A stretch of DNA of 64,000 nt from Candidatus Pantoea bituminis. GTDB taxonomy: Bacteria > Pseudomonadota > Gammaproteobacteria > Enterobacterales > Enterobacteriaceae. The notes under the pieces were generated by a model. That model had not been told where the DNA came from and ran no database searches. It saw only the letters and a program-made list of their open reading frames with translations. Where the stretch lies: assembly GCF_018842675.1 (NCBI RefSeq), contig NZ_JAGTWO010000005.1, positions 248,001-312,000 on the forward strand. The letters are read 5' to 3'. Below, one piece after another: positions 36,309 to 44,751 of this stretch. Position 1 is the stretch's first letter. Each line of letters begins with the position of its first letter. The translations under genes and the position numbers were made by a program.

Positions 36309-36728
36309 TCAAAAAGCAGTGAAGTTGAACGCAGAATGTGGCGGTGCGCGCGGGCGATGGATGCCAGTAACGCGTCGCAACAGCGGTTGAACAAGGGCAG
36401 GCGTCGGGGGCGCGCGGGAGATCACCAGCATCAGCCAGATCAGCGTGACAAACACCCACAACATCAACGGAACATGCACCAGCAAATCACAGTAACCGCA
36501 GGCGAAGCTTTCATCCATCGTCATTGCATGATCGGACATGGGCATATCGGTGTGATGATGCATCATCGACATATCGGCACGCATGGCTGACATGTCGTGC
36601 GTCATAACCATTTTGTCATGACGTTCTGCAAGGTTCTTCGACACCACGGGCGCAACAAACAGCAGCAGCACGGCCAGTATCGCAATACAGGCAGTGAGTT
36701 GATGTTGCAGCCGCGCAGAAAAGGTCAT
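36309..36728 (-). CDS. DUF2946 family His/Met-rich protein
   Basis: This 139-residue protein has an N-terminal membrane segment (about 12-30), then a Met/His-rich region (M-S-M-M-H-H-H-T-D-M-P-M near 53-64), a C-G-Y-C motif near residue 79, and a second hydrophobic segment near 85-104. This layout matches DUF2946, often linked to copper handling. It lies 54 bases upstream of the PepSY gene on the same strand, and the two are probably cotranscribed. Metal binding is inferred from composition only. Confidence 0.75.
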   Translation of the reverse strand: MTFSARLQHQLTACIAILAVLLLFVAPVVSKNLAERHDKMVMTHDMSAMRADMSMMHHHTDMPMSDHAMTMDESFACGYCDLLVHVPLMLWVFVTLIWLMLVISRAPPTPALVQPLLRRVTGIHRPRAPPHSAFNFTAF

Positions 36729-36971
36729 AAGAGTGCATTTTACGTCAGAATTTAGAGGCGGCAGTGTAACGCGACATCATTAAAGGGGTTAAAAAAGTGG
36801 CGCTATTGCCAAAAAAATTCGCACCTTTTGAACATATTCACTTTCGCGGCTGCCTCCATTAACCTAGTGGTTACTCGCGAAATACATATTAATAACATTG
36901 TCGTGTGAAAATGCGGGTCCACTTTGCTGGCTTTTGGTGTGGGTTATTCAAAAACGATAAAAGGACGAAAA

Positions 36972-37912
36972 ATGAAAATTGTTACCCTCGATGGCGAAAC
37001 GTTGCCGATCCCCCAACACAACCTGAATGGTGTAGCGACTGGCAATTTCGCGCGAATACTGATGCTGAGAGTATTGTCGCAGCGCTGGCTGGCGCGACCA
37101 TCGCCATCACCAACAAAGTCCCGCTGCGAGCGGAAACGCTGGCGCAACTTCCCGACCTTCGCTACATCTGCGTAGCGGCAACCGGTTATGACTGTATCGA
37201 TCTCAACGCCTGTCGCGAGCGCGGTATTGTGGTCAGTAACGTGCCTGGGTATTCAACACGCAGCGTTTCAGAAGGCGTCATCGCGTTTATCTTCGCACTG
37301 CGCCGTCAGCTGGTGGATTACGTCAACAGCACACATCAGGCCTGGCCAAATTCACCCCATTTTTGTGTACACCGTCAGCCAATTTTGGATATTGCTGGCG
37401 CAACGCTGGGCATTGTCGGCAAAGGTGATATCGGCAAAGCAGTGGGACGTATGGCGACAGCATTAGGTATGAACGTGCTGTATGCCGAGCGCAAAGGCAG
37501 TGAGACGATACGCGAAGGTTATGTCAGCTTCGAGGAGATGTTAGCCAGCAGCGATGTGATTACGCTGCATTGCCCGCTGAGCGATCAAACGCGCCAGCTG
37601 ATTGACCGCGAATCCCTGAGCAAAATGAAACCGCAGGCACTGCTGATCAACACCGCGCGAGGCGGATTGATCAACGAAGCCGATCTGGCGGCTGCCTTGC
37701 GCGACGCAACGATTGGTGGTGCCGCGCTGGATGTGCTGAGTAGCGAGCCGCCAGGACGTGACAACCCGCTGGTGCAAGCTGAACTCCCGACGCTGCTGCT
37801 GACGCCGCATATTGCCTGGGCAAGTCAAAGCGGCGTTCATAATTTACTGCAAGGTATTACGGCTAATCTGGCGGGTTTCCAGCAGGGCGCGCCGGTAAAC
37901 GTCGTCAGTTAA
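36972..37912 (+). pseudogene. D-2-hydroxyacid dehydrogenase, frameshifted
   Basis: This NAD-dependent dehydrogenase would reduce 2-keto acids (hydroxypyruvate/glyoxylate type). The start M-K-I-V-T-L-D-G-E-T-L-P at 36972 has an AAGGACG ribosome site. The frame is lost in a C5 run (37010-37014). One more C gives P-I-P-P-T-Q-P-E-W-C and joins the main frame, about 313 residues in total. That frame carries G-K-G-D-I-G-K-A-V-G, the catalytic Arg in N-T-A-R-G-G, the Glu in S-S-E-P-P and the His in T-P-H-I-A-W. A cupin gene follows. An alternative upstream ATG at 36905 in the main frame does not give a normal N-terminus. Confidence 0.85.
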
Positions 37913-37972
37913 GACGTCAACGTGGGCAGGCTTCACGCCTGTTCATCCCTTTTATTTCAACGAGTCATTCTC

Positions 37973-38314
37973 ATGCTCACCAATCTTTTACACACGTTTC
38001 CCGAAGCGGCTAAAAAGGGGGCAGAGGAGACGTTTGAAACCATCCTCAGCCGACCCAACTTGTGCATTGAGCGTATCGTTTCCAGTGGGCAAGCCAGCCC
38101 GCCTGATTTTTGGTATTGCCAACAGCAAGGAGAATGGGTGATGGTGATTCAGGGGGCCGCCGGTTTGCAACTGGAAAATGAGCCGGACGAGCGAGTCTTA
38201 AGGGCTGGTGATTTCGTGAATATTCCGGCGCAGTGCCGTCATCGCATTAACTGGACAAGTAGCGAAGAACTCACGGTGTGGCTGGCGGTGCATTACGAGA
38301 TTCCGGCGGAATAG
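37973..38314 (+). CDS. Cupin domain protein
   Basis: This 113-residue single-domain cupin has G-D-F-V-N-I-P-A-Q-C-R-H-R-I, the second cupin motif, near residue 80, with one clear His. The first motif is weak (G-E-W-V-M-V-I-Q-G), so metal binding is uncertain. It lies 61 bases after the hydroxyacid dehydrogenase on the same strand and probably in one operon. A 10-bp hairpin (38302-38311 with 38318-38327) overlaps the stop codon. Confidence 0.8.
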   Translation: MLTNLLHTFPEAAKKGAEETFETILSRPNLCIERIVSSGQASPPDFWYCQQQGEWVMVIQGAAGLQLENEPDERVLRAGDFVNIPAQCRHRINWTSSEELTVWLAVHYEIPAE

Positions 38315-38327
38315 AATTTCCGCCGGA
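38302..38327. terminator. Hairpin between cupin and MFS genes
   Basis: A perfect 10-bp inverted repeat with a 6-base loop overlaps the last codons and the TAG of the cupin gene, between two converging genes. There is no T run. It may be a terminator or an mRNA-stabilising hairpin. Confidence 0.45.
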
Positions 38328-38339
38328 TGGGATTGGGCC

Positions 38340-39545
38340 TTAGCTAATCTGCTTCGCGCTGCCCGCCAGCGGTGCGAGCAACATTTGCACGCAACTCAAC
38401 GCCACCAGCACGCTAAACGGCAATGTCCAGTTACCGCTGTGCTCATGCAGTATGCCAAAAAATAGCGGTCCCAGCGCCGCCAATCCATAACCCACGCATT
38501 GTGCCATGCCGGATAACTGTGAAGCCTGACGGTGATGGCGGGCGCGCAAGTTGAACAGCGAAAGAGAGAGCACCAGCGATGCGCCCGCGCCTAATCCTGC
38601 CAGTGTCAGCCAAACTATCGCTAACTGCGGATACAGCAGTAATCCCAGCATGCCAAAAAAGATCGCAGATGAAGCGATGAACGCAAGCAACCTGGCATCG
38701 CGCACGCGTTTCAGCGCCACCATACAACCTAAATTGGCCACAATTGCCACAGCCTGATACCAAAACAGCAGCCATCCGGCTTGCGCCTGGCTAAAACCGT
38801 GGGCTTGCGCATAGGGCGTAAACCAGTCGATCAAGGTGTAGAAAGCCAGAGATTGCAGCGCCATAAACAGCGCGACTTGCCAGCCGATAAGGGTTCGCCA
38901 GGGATTGCGAGTGGGCAGGTTTTCTGTGGATGACGTTGATGTTGGCTGTTGATGACGATGGCGCAGCAGCGGCAACCAGACCAGGAGTGCAATCATCGCT
39001 GGCACCGCCCACACGCCCACCGACAAGCGCCATCCAAGATCGGAGAGCGCGGTAAGCGGCACCGCAACACCCGATGCCAGACTGGCGGTAATCGACATGG
39101 TTGCCGCATATAAACCAATATACTTGGCGGTGTGTTTGGTGAAGTCGCGCTTGATCAGGGGCGGTAACAACACATTGGCCGCCGCAATCCCTGCGCTTAA
39201 TAACACGGTTCCTGACCAGAGCGCGGTTTCACTTTCGCTCCAGCGAACGATTGAACCCGCAGTAATTAAGCAGAGCGCGCCCCATAAGCTGCGCTCCAGG
39301 CCAATTCGCTGGCTCATAAACGCCGCTACGGGCGCTAACACAGCAAACAGGATCAGCGGAATAAAGTTGAACAGGCCCGCAGCACTGGCGCTTAGGCCAA
39401 ATGTCAGACGGATATCTTCCAGCACCGGCCCAACGGCGGTAATCGGCGCGCGCAGGTTGGCCGCGGTAAGCAATAAAACAAAGAGGAAAAATCCAGAACT
39501 CGAAATAACGGAGGAGGCTTTAGCCGGTGTTTGAACAGTCGTCAT
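38340..39545 (-). CDS. MFS transporter, CynX/NimT family
   Basis: This protein of about 401 residues has 12 hydrophobic segments. The N-L-R-A-P-I-T-A-V-G-P segment at the end of helix 1 is diagnostic of the CynX/NimT (YeaN) group, whose members transport cyanate or confer resistance to 2-nitroimidazole. The ATG at 39545 is the third in-frame start. Earlier ones at 39554 and 39569 are possible, and none has a clear ribosome site. It converges with the cupin gene and diverges from the HbpS-like gene. Confidence 0.87.
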   Translation of the reverse strand: MTTVQTPAKASSVISSSGFFLFVLLLTAANLRAPITAVGPVLEDIRLTFGLSASAAGLFNFIPLILFAVLAPVAAFMSQRIGLERSLWGALCLITAGSIVRWSESETALWSGTVLLSAGIAAANVLLPPLIKRDFTKHTAKYIGLYAATMSITASLASGVAVPLTALSDLGWRLSVGVWAVPAMIALLVWLPLLRHRHQQPTSTSSTENLPTRNPWRTLIGWQVALFMALQSLAFYTLIDWFTPYAQAHGFSQAQAGWLLFWYQAVAIVANLGCMVALKRVRDARLLAFIASSAIFFGMLGLLLYPQLAIVWLTLAGLGAGASLVLSLSLFNLRARHHRQASQLSGMAQCVGYGLAALGPLFFGILHEHSGNWTLPFSVLVALSCVQMLLAPLAGSAKQIS

Positions 39546-39864
39546 GATAAACATCACTAAGTGCAGCAAAGCTGCAGGTGGTGCGTTGGTTGACGTTAAC
39601 GCTTACGCATCATATTTGATGTCTGCGCGCTACTTTAATGATGGATATAGGTGGTGTAAAGCGTTGATAAAAAACAGAGAGAATAAAGCGACTTAACACT
39701 ATTACGCGTTTGTGGTGAAACTGTTTTGATAAAAACGCCATCATTACAGCAACCTAAAATAGTCGCCAGGTAGTTTTACCAGGCATTAAGGGTAATCACC
39801 CGAATGTTCAGCGTTGATTAAGGTGGGTAGAGTTATCAGCCGCTTACTTTACTCAGGAACTGAC
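39546..39864. other. Divergent intergenic region before the HbpS-like gene
   Basis: These 319 bases hold the promoters of the CynX-type exporter (leftward) and the secreted HbpS-like gene (rightward). Short repeats are present, for example CCAGG at 39767-39782 around a T4 run. No convincing operator was identified. Confidence 0.35.
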
Positions 39865-40350
39865 ATGAAAATCGCTTTAATGACACTCGCCTTTTTAGCT
39901 TCTGGTTCGGCCTATGCTGCTTCAAATAACGCAACGCTAGTTGAAAAAAATATTTCGTTAAATCAGGCGAATAGCCTGGCAAGCGCAGCCATCGCCTCTT
40001 GTGCAGCACAACAATATAACGTGGCAGTAACGGTTGTTGATCGCGCGGGTATTGTTAAAGCAGTACAGCGCATGGACAATGCAGGCCCGCATACGGTAGA
40101 AGCCAGCCGCATGAAAGCGTTCACCGCATTAAGCAGTAAAAACAGCAGCGGCAAGGTAATGGAAGCCGCGCAGAAAAATCCAGGCGCAGCCAATATGACC
40201 GCGATTCCAGGTTATCTGCTACTGGCGGGCGGCGTGCCGGTGAAGAGCGGCGACCAGGTGATTGGCGCTATCGGTATTGGCGGTGCACCGGGCGGCCATC
40301 TTGATGAAACCTGTGCGCTCGAAGCATTGAAAAGCTTTGATGCGTCTTAA
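39865..40350 (+). CDS. Secreted GlcG/HbpS family heme-binding-like protein
   Basis: This 161-residue protein has a signal peptide of about 18 residues (ending S-A-Y-A-A). The rest is the GlcG/HbpS fold (haem-degrading domain), with A-V-T-V-V-D-R-A-G near the start, S-R-M-K-A-F-T-A in the middle and the G-G-V-P-V, I-G-A-I-G-I-G-G-A-P-G-G-H-L-D end motif. The ATG at 39865 has a CAGGAAC site. In Streptomyces the secreted HbpS binds heme and controls the neighbouring SenS/SenR two-component system. Here too a sensor kinase and response regulator follow directly, 60 bases downstream. Confidence 0.85.
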   Translation: MKIALMTLAFLASGSAYAASNNATLVEKNISLNQANSLASAAIASCAAQQYNVAVTVVDRAGIVKAVQRMDNAGPHTVEASRMKAFTALSSKNSSGKVMEAAQKNPGAANMTAIPGYLLLAGGVPVKSGDQVIGAIGIGGAPGGHLDETCALEALKSFDAS

Positions 40351-40410
40351 AACGTCATCTAAGGTTTAGGGCGATATCATTCGCCCTTTCTCTATCAGGA
40401 ATTTTACGCA

Positions 40411-41729
40411 TTGCGCCTGCGAAACATCGCTTTAATGAGTTGGCTCGTTCTAAGCATTTTGTCTGCCGGGCTGGCGGGTCTGTGGCAGATACAACAGCAA
40501 TACGATCTGCGTAATGCTGAGTTTTACCGCATTCAACGTGCGCTGAGCAATATCCTCACTCAAAACGAAACGTTCTTGCCACTGCTATCCGGTAACGAAT
40601 CGCTGGCGGCACTGCAACACAAATTCCCTCAACTGCTGGCGATGGAAAAGACCCAAGGCCGTGCGCTTGACAGTCAGCGTGTCGAGCCCGCTCAGGCAGG
40701 GCGTTACTGGCTTTATAATCCTTATCAACAAACCCGCTTTTTAATTGAGCTGGAACCATTGATGCGCAATAAAACCGACTTTCTGTCGCTGCGTTTACTA
40801 TGGCAGCAGCAGCCAATGATTATCGAGGGCAGCGCGAAACCGAAAGCGTTTTGGCATTGGCAGCAAGCGTTGGCGCATCCGCTGCAACCCTTTGTTCTGG
40901 AAGCGGATGCCAATCCAGCCTGGCGACAGCTTTCCTGGCTACCGCTGATTTCAGCGACGATGTTGTGGGGCCTCATTGTGGCGGCTACGCTGGCCTTATT
41001 CAGCCAACGTCAGCAGCAGAAGCGAGCAGAGCAGCGCGCGCTCTATTATCAACATTCCCGCCTCAATGCGCTGGGTGAAATCACGGCTGGGATGGTGCAT
41101 GAGATCAATCAGCCGCTTACCGCTATTCAAACCTATGTCCAGAGTGCACAGCGGCTGGTGGCGCGCGGGGAATATGCCATGCTGCCCCAGGCGCTGGAAG
41201 CCTCATTGCGCCAGACGCAGCGCATCAGTGAACTGCTTAAACGTTTTCGTGACAATGTTTCCCAAAAGAGATTTTGCTAGAAGCGGTTGATCTGAGTGTC
41301 ATGCTAGCGCGCGTTGCGGCGTTGCTTGAGCGTGAGATGCGCGCGGCAGACATCACACTCAACAGCCAGTTTGCGCAGGATGCCTCATCGGTATTAGCCG
41401 ATGCGCTGTGGCTGGAGCAAATCTTTCACAATCTCATGAGCAACGCCATTCAGGCGCAACAGAATAGCGCGCGAGGAACGATCCGCATCGAAAGTCGTCG
41501 CCTCCAGAATAAGATAGAAATCGTGCTGCATGACGGCGGGCCGGGATTCAGTCATGAAGCGTTACAGCACGCTTTCATGCCGTTCTTCACCACGCGTCAG
41601 GAAGGCATTGGATTAGGCATGACATTGACCGAAACGCTCATCTTACGTATGAATGGAGATATCACCCTGAGCAACGATCCCGCCGGTGGTGCACGGGTTA
41701 CGTTGCGACTACCGGCAGCAAGGAAATGA
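40411..41729 (+). pseudogene. Membrane sensor histidine kinase, frameshifted
   Basis: This kinase has a TTG start at 40411 with a CAGGAA site. A membrane helix (about 8-24), a periplasmic sensor domain of about 150 residues and a second helix (about 178-197) come first. The phosphoacceptor helix follows (G-E-I-T-A-G-M-V-H-E-I-N-Q-P-L, near 219-233). The frame ends in TAG at 41278-41280. The ATPase domain (H-N-L-M-S-N-A-I-Q-A, then G-L-G-M-T-L) continues in another frame from about 41274. One extra A in the A4 run at 41264-41267, or one extra C at 41261-41263, restores one 440-residue protein. It overlaps nothing and its TGA is followed by the response regulator ATG. Confidence 0.85.
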
Positions 41730-41732
41730 GTG

Positions 41733-42335
41733 ATGGAAACAATTTACATTGTTGATGATGATGCATCGGTGCGTGAATCGCTGATGTTCCTGATGCAATC
41801 TATGGGCTGGGATTGTCAAAGTTTCGCCAGTATCGATGCTTTGATGCAGCAAAATAACACCGCTTTACACGGATGTTTGCTGCTTGATGTGCGTATGCCA
41901 GGGAAAAGTGGCTTAGCCTGGCTGGAAGAGGGTGAAATGCCGTTCCCGCTGCTGCCCATCATCGTGATGACTGGGCATGGCACTATCGACACGTGTCGAC
42001 GCGCTTTCCATCACGGCGCGTTTGATTTCTTCACGAAACCCATTGATGTCGACGCGCTGATTGAGGTGATCAACCGCGCGCTACGTGAAAGCCAACGGCT
42101 TGCTGAGAACTGGCAACAGCAGCAGGTCTTGATTACGCGTTATGCCCAACTCAGCGTGCGGGAAAATGAAGTGTTGAATTTGCTGGTAGAAGGATTAACC
42201 AGTAAAGCGATCGCAAGAAAACTGGATCTATCGCCGCGAACGGTAGAAGCGCACCGGGCGGCGATTTTAACCAAGTCTGGTGCAAACAGCCTGGCGCAAT
42301 TAATTCGCGATTATCAGCGGTTGCAAACTCAGTGA
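41733..42335 (+). CDS. Response regulator, FixJ/NarL type
   Basis: This 200-residue regulator has an N-terminal receiver domain with D-D-D at 8-10, the phosphoacceptor Asp in L-L-L-D-V-R-M-P (near 52) and Lys in T-K-P-I-D (near 104). The C-terminal LuxR-type helix-turn-helix (L-S-V-R-E-N-E-V-L-N-L-L-V-E-G-L-T-S-K-A) ends at about 195. It is the FixJ/TtrR/DctR type. The ATG at 41733 (or GTG at 41730) directly follows the kinase stop. It should act on the genes of this cluster or another unlinked target. Confidence 0.92.
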   Translation: METIYIVDDDASVRESLMFLMQSMGWDCQSFASIDALMQQNNTALHGCLLLDVRMPGKSGLAWLEEGEMPFPLLPIIVMTGHGTIDTCRRAFHHGAFDFFTKPIDVDALIEVINRALRESQRLAENWQQQQVLITRYAQLSVRENEVLNLLVEGLTSKAIARKLDLSPRTVEAHRAAILTKSGANSLAQLIRDYQRLQTQ

Positions 42336-42506
42336 TCAGTGGAATTCAGGCTCAGGAAAATGACCGCAATCGGTTTGATTAGGACTGGTATTTGGCTGAC
42401 AGGTTTGTTGACGCGTTTCACCTTTAGGCACCGGTTTTTCGGGGCCCCACGGCGAACTGCAGGCGGTTAACGTGGTAATGAAGAAAATCAGGGTGAATAA
42501 ACGCAT
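42336..42506 (-). CDS. Small lipoprotein
   Basis: A 56-residue protein. The signal peptide M-R-L-F-T-L-I-F-F-I-T-T-L-T-A-C ends in a lipobox (L-T-A-C, Cys 16) and is followed by a Pro-rich tail with two more Cys and an acidic C-terminus (F-P-E-P-E-F-H). An AAGGAG site lies five bases before the ATG. Its stop is at the position next to the response regulator stop, converging with it. No family is recognised. It may be anchored in the outer or inner membrane. Confidence 0.75.
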   Translation of the reverse strand: MRLFTLIFFITTLTACSSPWGPEKPVPKGETRQQTCQPNTSPNQTDCGHFPEPEFH

Positions 42507-42618
42507 ATCCGCTCCTTGTTAGGATTTTGAGAGAGCAAACAAACGTCGGTGGTCTATAAAGCGTCCAGCAGACCAGAGGCGTATCGCCTAAGTGTGGTCA
42601 GTGAACAAATAATGTCAA

Positions 42619-42791
42619 TTAAAACAGGGCAAACATTAACGCGACGGGAAAACTCATTGGCCAGGTTGCGCCGACCAGAAATGCGCTCAACAACTTAATG
42701 CTGAACTTATCTTTAGCGATAAAGAAGGTGATAAGCGCCGCGACAGAGGCCACCACGGCGTAAAAACCAGCATATGTTGGTAAAGGGTCAT
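42619..42791 (-). pseudogene. ortT: OrtT/GhoT-like membrane toxin (DUF2566), frameshifted
   Basis: OrtT is a 57-residue orphan toxin of E. coli that damages the inner membrane and lowers ATP under stress. GhoT is its relative. This reading frame starts M-T-L-Y-Q-H-M-L-V-F, nearly the OrtT start, with a GGAG site before the ATG at 42791. It ends L-L-S-A-F-L-V-G-A-T-W-P-M-S-F-P-V-A-L-M plus F-A-L-F, the family's signature tail. The frame breaks at an A5 run on the plus strand (42762-42766); one more base restores exactly 57 residues with two membrane segments. No antitoxin gene is seen beside it, as for OrtT. Confidence 0.8.
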
Positions 42792-43098
42792 CAATATCTC
42801 CGCAGCGTCGTAAGGGTTTTCGCTGCGCATGATGCTGATTTTCGTGATCCAGATCAAGTAAAAAGCCGCTTTTTCTCCCCATAAAACGCTGTTTATCTCC
42901 GACCTGTAGCGTGAAAACTGTGATTTCAAAGCTCAGGCGATTTCAGCCTGAAAGCGGCCCGGTAAAACGGCTTAAAACCCTTGCGCTACGCAGCGCTATC
43001 GACAAAAAACCGCACGGCGAAGAGACATTCCACATTCGCGCCTCAGGGCATTGATAGCAAAAAAAGAGCGCCCCAAGACGCTCATTCAGGCCAGCTCG
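42792..43098. other. Gap between ortT-like gene and zinc dehydrogenase gene
   Basis: It should contain the promoter of the ortT-like gene and, at its right side, the terminator of the leftward dehydrogenase gene at 43059-43083. Otherwise nothing was recognised. Confidence 0.4.
43059..43083 (-). terminator. Intrinsic terminator of the zinc dehydrogenase gene
   Basis: On the minus strand GAGCG (43083-43079) pairs with CGCTC (43070-43066), followed by a run of T7 (43065-43059). It lies 16 bases past the stop of the leftward dehydrogenase gene. Confidence 0.7.
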
Positions 43099-44313
43099 CT
43101 AGGCTTGAGGCATCAGCTCCGTTTTAATCCATCCCGGCTCGCGCTTATCAAAGTGTTTATACGCATCAATCACATTGCTCAGCGGTTCAACATTGGTCAG
43201 AACATCAACGGGATCGATTACGCCACTGCGGGTGAGTTCCAGTAAATGTGGGATGATGGTGTGATGATTACAGTTCCCCATTTTCATTGTCAGGTTCTTG
43301 TTCATCGCTTTGCCAATAGGGAAAATTTCCGCCGTGGGAGGATAAACGCCAATAATGCTGAGGCGACCCGCTTTTTTCACGCTGGCAATGGCCCATTCCA
43401 GCGCTTGCGTCGGCGCATCACCCGGCACCCAGTTGCCCTCCTGCGGATGGGTTTCAGGTGCGACCTGTTCAACTTCTTGCTTAAATTTATCGGCTTTTTG
43501 TTCGGCCTCATCGCTGGCGGGGCCATGATGAGCATGTTGGCTATCAACACCTACCGCATCAATAACAGCGTCTGCACCGGTTCCGCCCGTTAACTGTTTA
43601 ATGACGGCAACCGGATCTTCACGCTCAAAGTTAACGGTGAAGGCCCCCTGACGACGCGCCATTGCCAGACGATCAACATGACTATCAACGGCGATGACGC
43701 GTGCGGCTCCCATCAAAAAGGCGCTGGCGATGGTGAATTGCCCAACCGGGCCACAGCCAAATACCACAACGATATCGCCACGGCTGATATCTGCTAACTC
43801 CGCACCAAACCAGGCAGTAGGGAAGATGTCGCTGATCAAGATCGCTTGCTCGTCACTGACGCCGTCGGGAATTTTTACCAACGTATTCGCTGCATAAGGA
43901 ATGCGGGCTTTTTCGGCCTGTAGGCCATTTACTGGGCCTGTGGCTTGCGGGCCACCGAAGAAACAGGTTCCGGCTTCTGGCCCGTTGGGATTTGCGTTGT
44001 CACACTGTGCGGTATGGCCAGCACGACAGGGCGGGCAAACACCGCACGACACCGTTGAACACACCACCACACGATCGCCGGGGGTGAAATTGCGGACTTC
44101 ATCGCCAACGCTTTCCACAATACCTACGCCTTCATGCCCGAGAATGGTTCCCTGCTGCATATTGCTGAAGGTGCCACGAATAAAATGCAAATCAGTGCCA
44201 CAGATAGCTGAAGCAGTTAATTTAATTACTGCATCACTGGGCTGCTCAATTTGAGGGTCAGGAACGGTATCCAGGCGAATATCACCTACCGCGTGCCAGA
44301 CTAATGCGCGCAT
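43099..44313 (-). CDS. Zinc-dependent alcohol/formaldehyde dehydrogenase-like protein
   Basis: This 404-residue medium-chain dehydrogenase resembles the glutathione-independent formaldehyde dehydrogenase/formaldehyde dismutase group. Catalytic zinc ligands are C-G-T-D-L-H near 38 and G-H-E near 60. A structural zinc cluster C-G-V-C-P-P-C-R-x(5)-C lies near 90-103. A nucleotide motif G-C-G-P-V-G is near 185. The long insert after D-A-V-G-V (about 252-300, rich in His, Glu and Lys) is the hallmark separating this group from ordinary alcohol dehydrogenases. It is divergent from the formate dehydrogenase operon, so an aldehyde-to-formate-to-CO2 route is suggested. Substrate not proven. Confidence 0.85.
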   Translation of the reverse strand: MRALVWHAVGDIRLDTVPDPQIEQPSDAVIKLTASAICGTDLHFIRGTFSNMQQGTILGHEGVGIVESVGDEVRNFTPGDRVVVCSTVSCGVCPPCRAGHTAQCDNANPNGPEAGTCFFGGPQATGPVNGLQAEKARIPYAANTLVKIPDGVSDEQAILISDIFPTAWFGAELADISRGDIVVVFGCGPVGQFTIASAFLMGAARVIAVDSHVDRLAMARRQGAFTVNFEREDPVAVIKQLTGGTGADAVIDAVGVDSQHAHHGPASDEAEQKADKFKQEVEQVAPETHPQEGNWVPGDAPTQALEWAIASVKKAGRLSIIGVYPPTAEIFPIGKAMNKNLTMKMGNCNHHTIIPHLLELTRSGVIDPVDVLTNVEPLSNVIDAYKHFDKREPGWIKTELMPQA

Positions 44314-44751
44314 ATTTCCTCCGATAACATTAAGGGATCGTCACGTATTAAAAATACCAAGTAAAGATTATAGAACTGATTCTGAATGCTATTTATCGAG
44401 ACAGAGAAATCTGAATAAAAATCAGACTATTAATGGCGCAATTATTGTTAATAAATATTAATTTCTTGACCCTATGACTTACTAATATTTAACTCTATGA
44501 AAAATAAGATTAAATATTATATGGCTTTTAAGCGAGGCGGAAATGAAATTAGGCGCGCCGTTCACTAATTGGGTCAATTAACAAAGCGCGGCAATATGGC
44601 AGAATGGTTAATAACCGCTATCATCAAGGACATAACTTTACAATAAATATACCCATCAGGCTTCAAGTTATACAGCGGTTAGCTGTGGCTCGAATAACCC
44701 AGGGTATACCTTGGCAGGATGCCAGGAGCAATGTCGGAAATGAGGCGGAAA
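44314..44751. other. Intergenic region upstream of the formate dehydrogenase operon
   Basis: An AT-rich region of 438 bases. It contains a 13-codon mini-ORF at 44543-44581 with a good GAGGCGGA ribosome site (M-K-L-G-A-P-F-T-N-W-V-N). A 60-base palindromic element is at 44648-44708. TTGACCC at 44465-44471 and its inverse GGGTCAA at 44572-44578 also occur. Promoters of both divergent genes must lie here. Confidence 0.45.
44648..44708. repeat. Palindromic intergenic element (REP/ERIC-like)
   Basis: TATACCC (44648-44654) and GGGTATA (44702-44708) form the outer arms. Inside, CAGC and GCTG form a central hairpin, and T-T-C-A-A-G against C-T-C-G-A-A form imperfect further pairs. Similar long palindromes with TATACCC and CTTCAAGTT are scattered between genes in Yersinia, Serratia and Erwinia relatives. 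Only one copy was seen in this window. Confidence 0.45.

Noticed and set aside
42792..42929. Upstream open frame fused to the ortT-like gene
   Set aside because: The ortT-like ATG at 42791 has a ribosome site and gives the exact family length; the extension does not look like protein.
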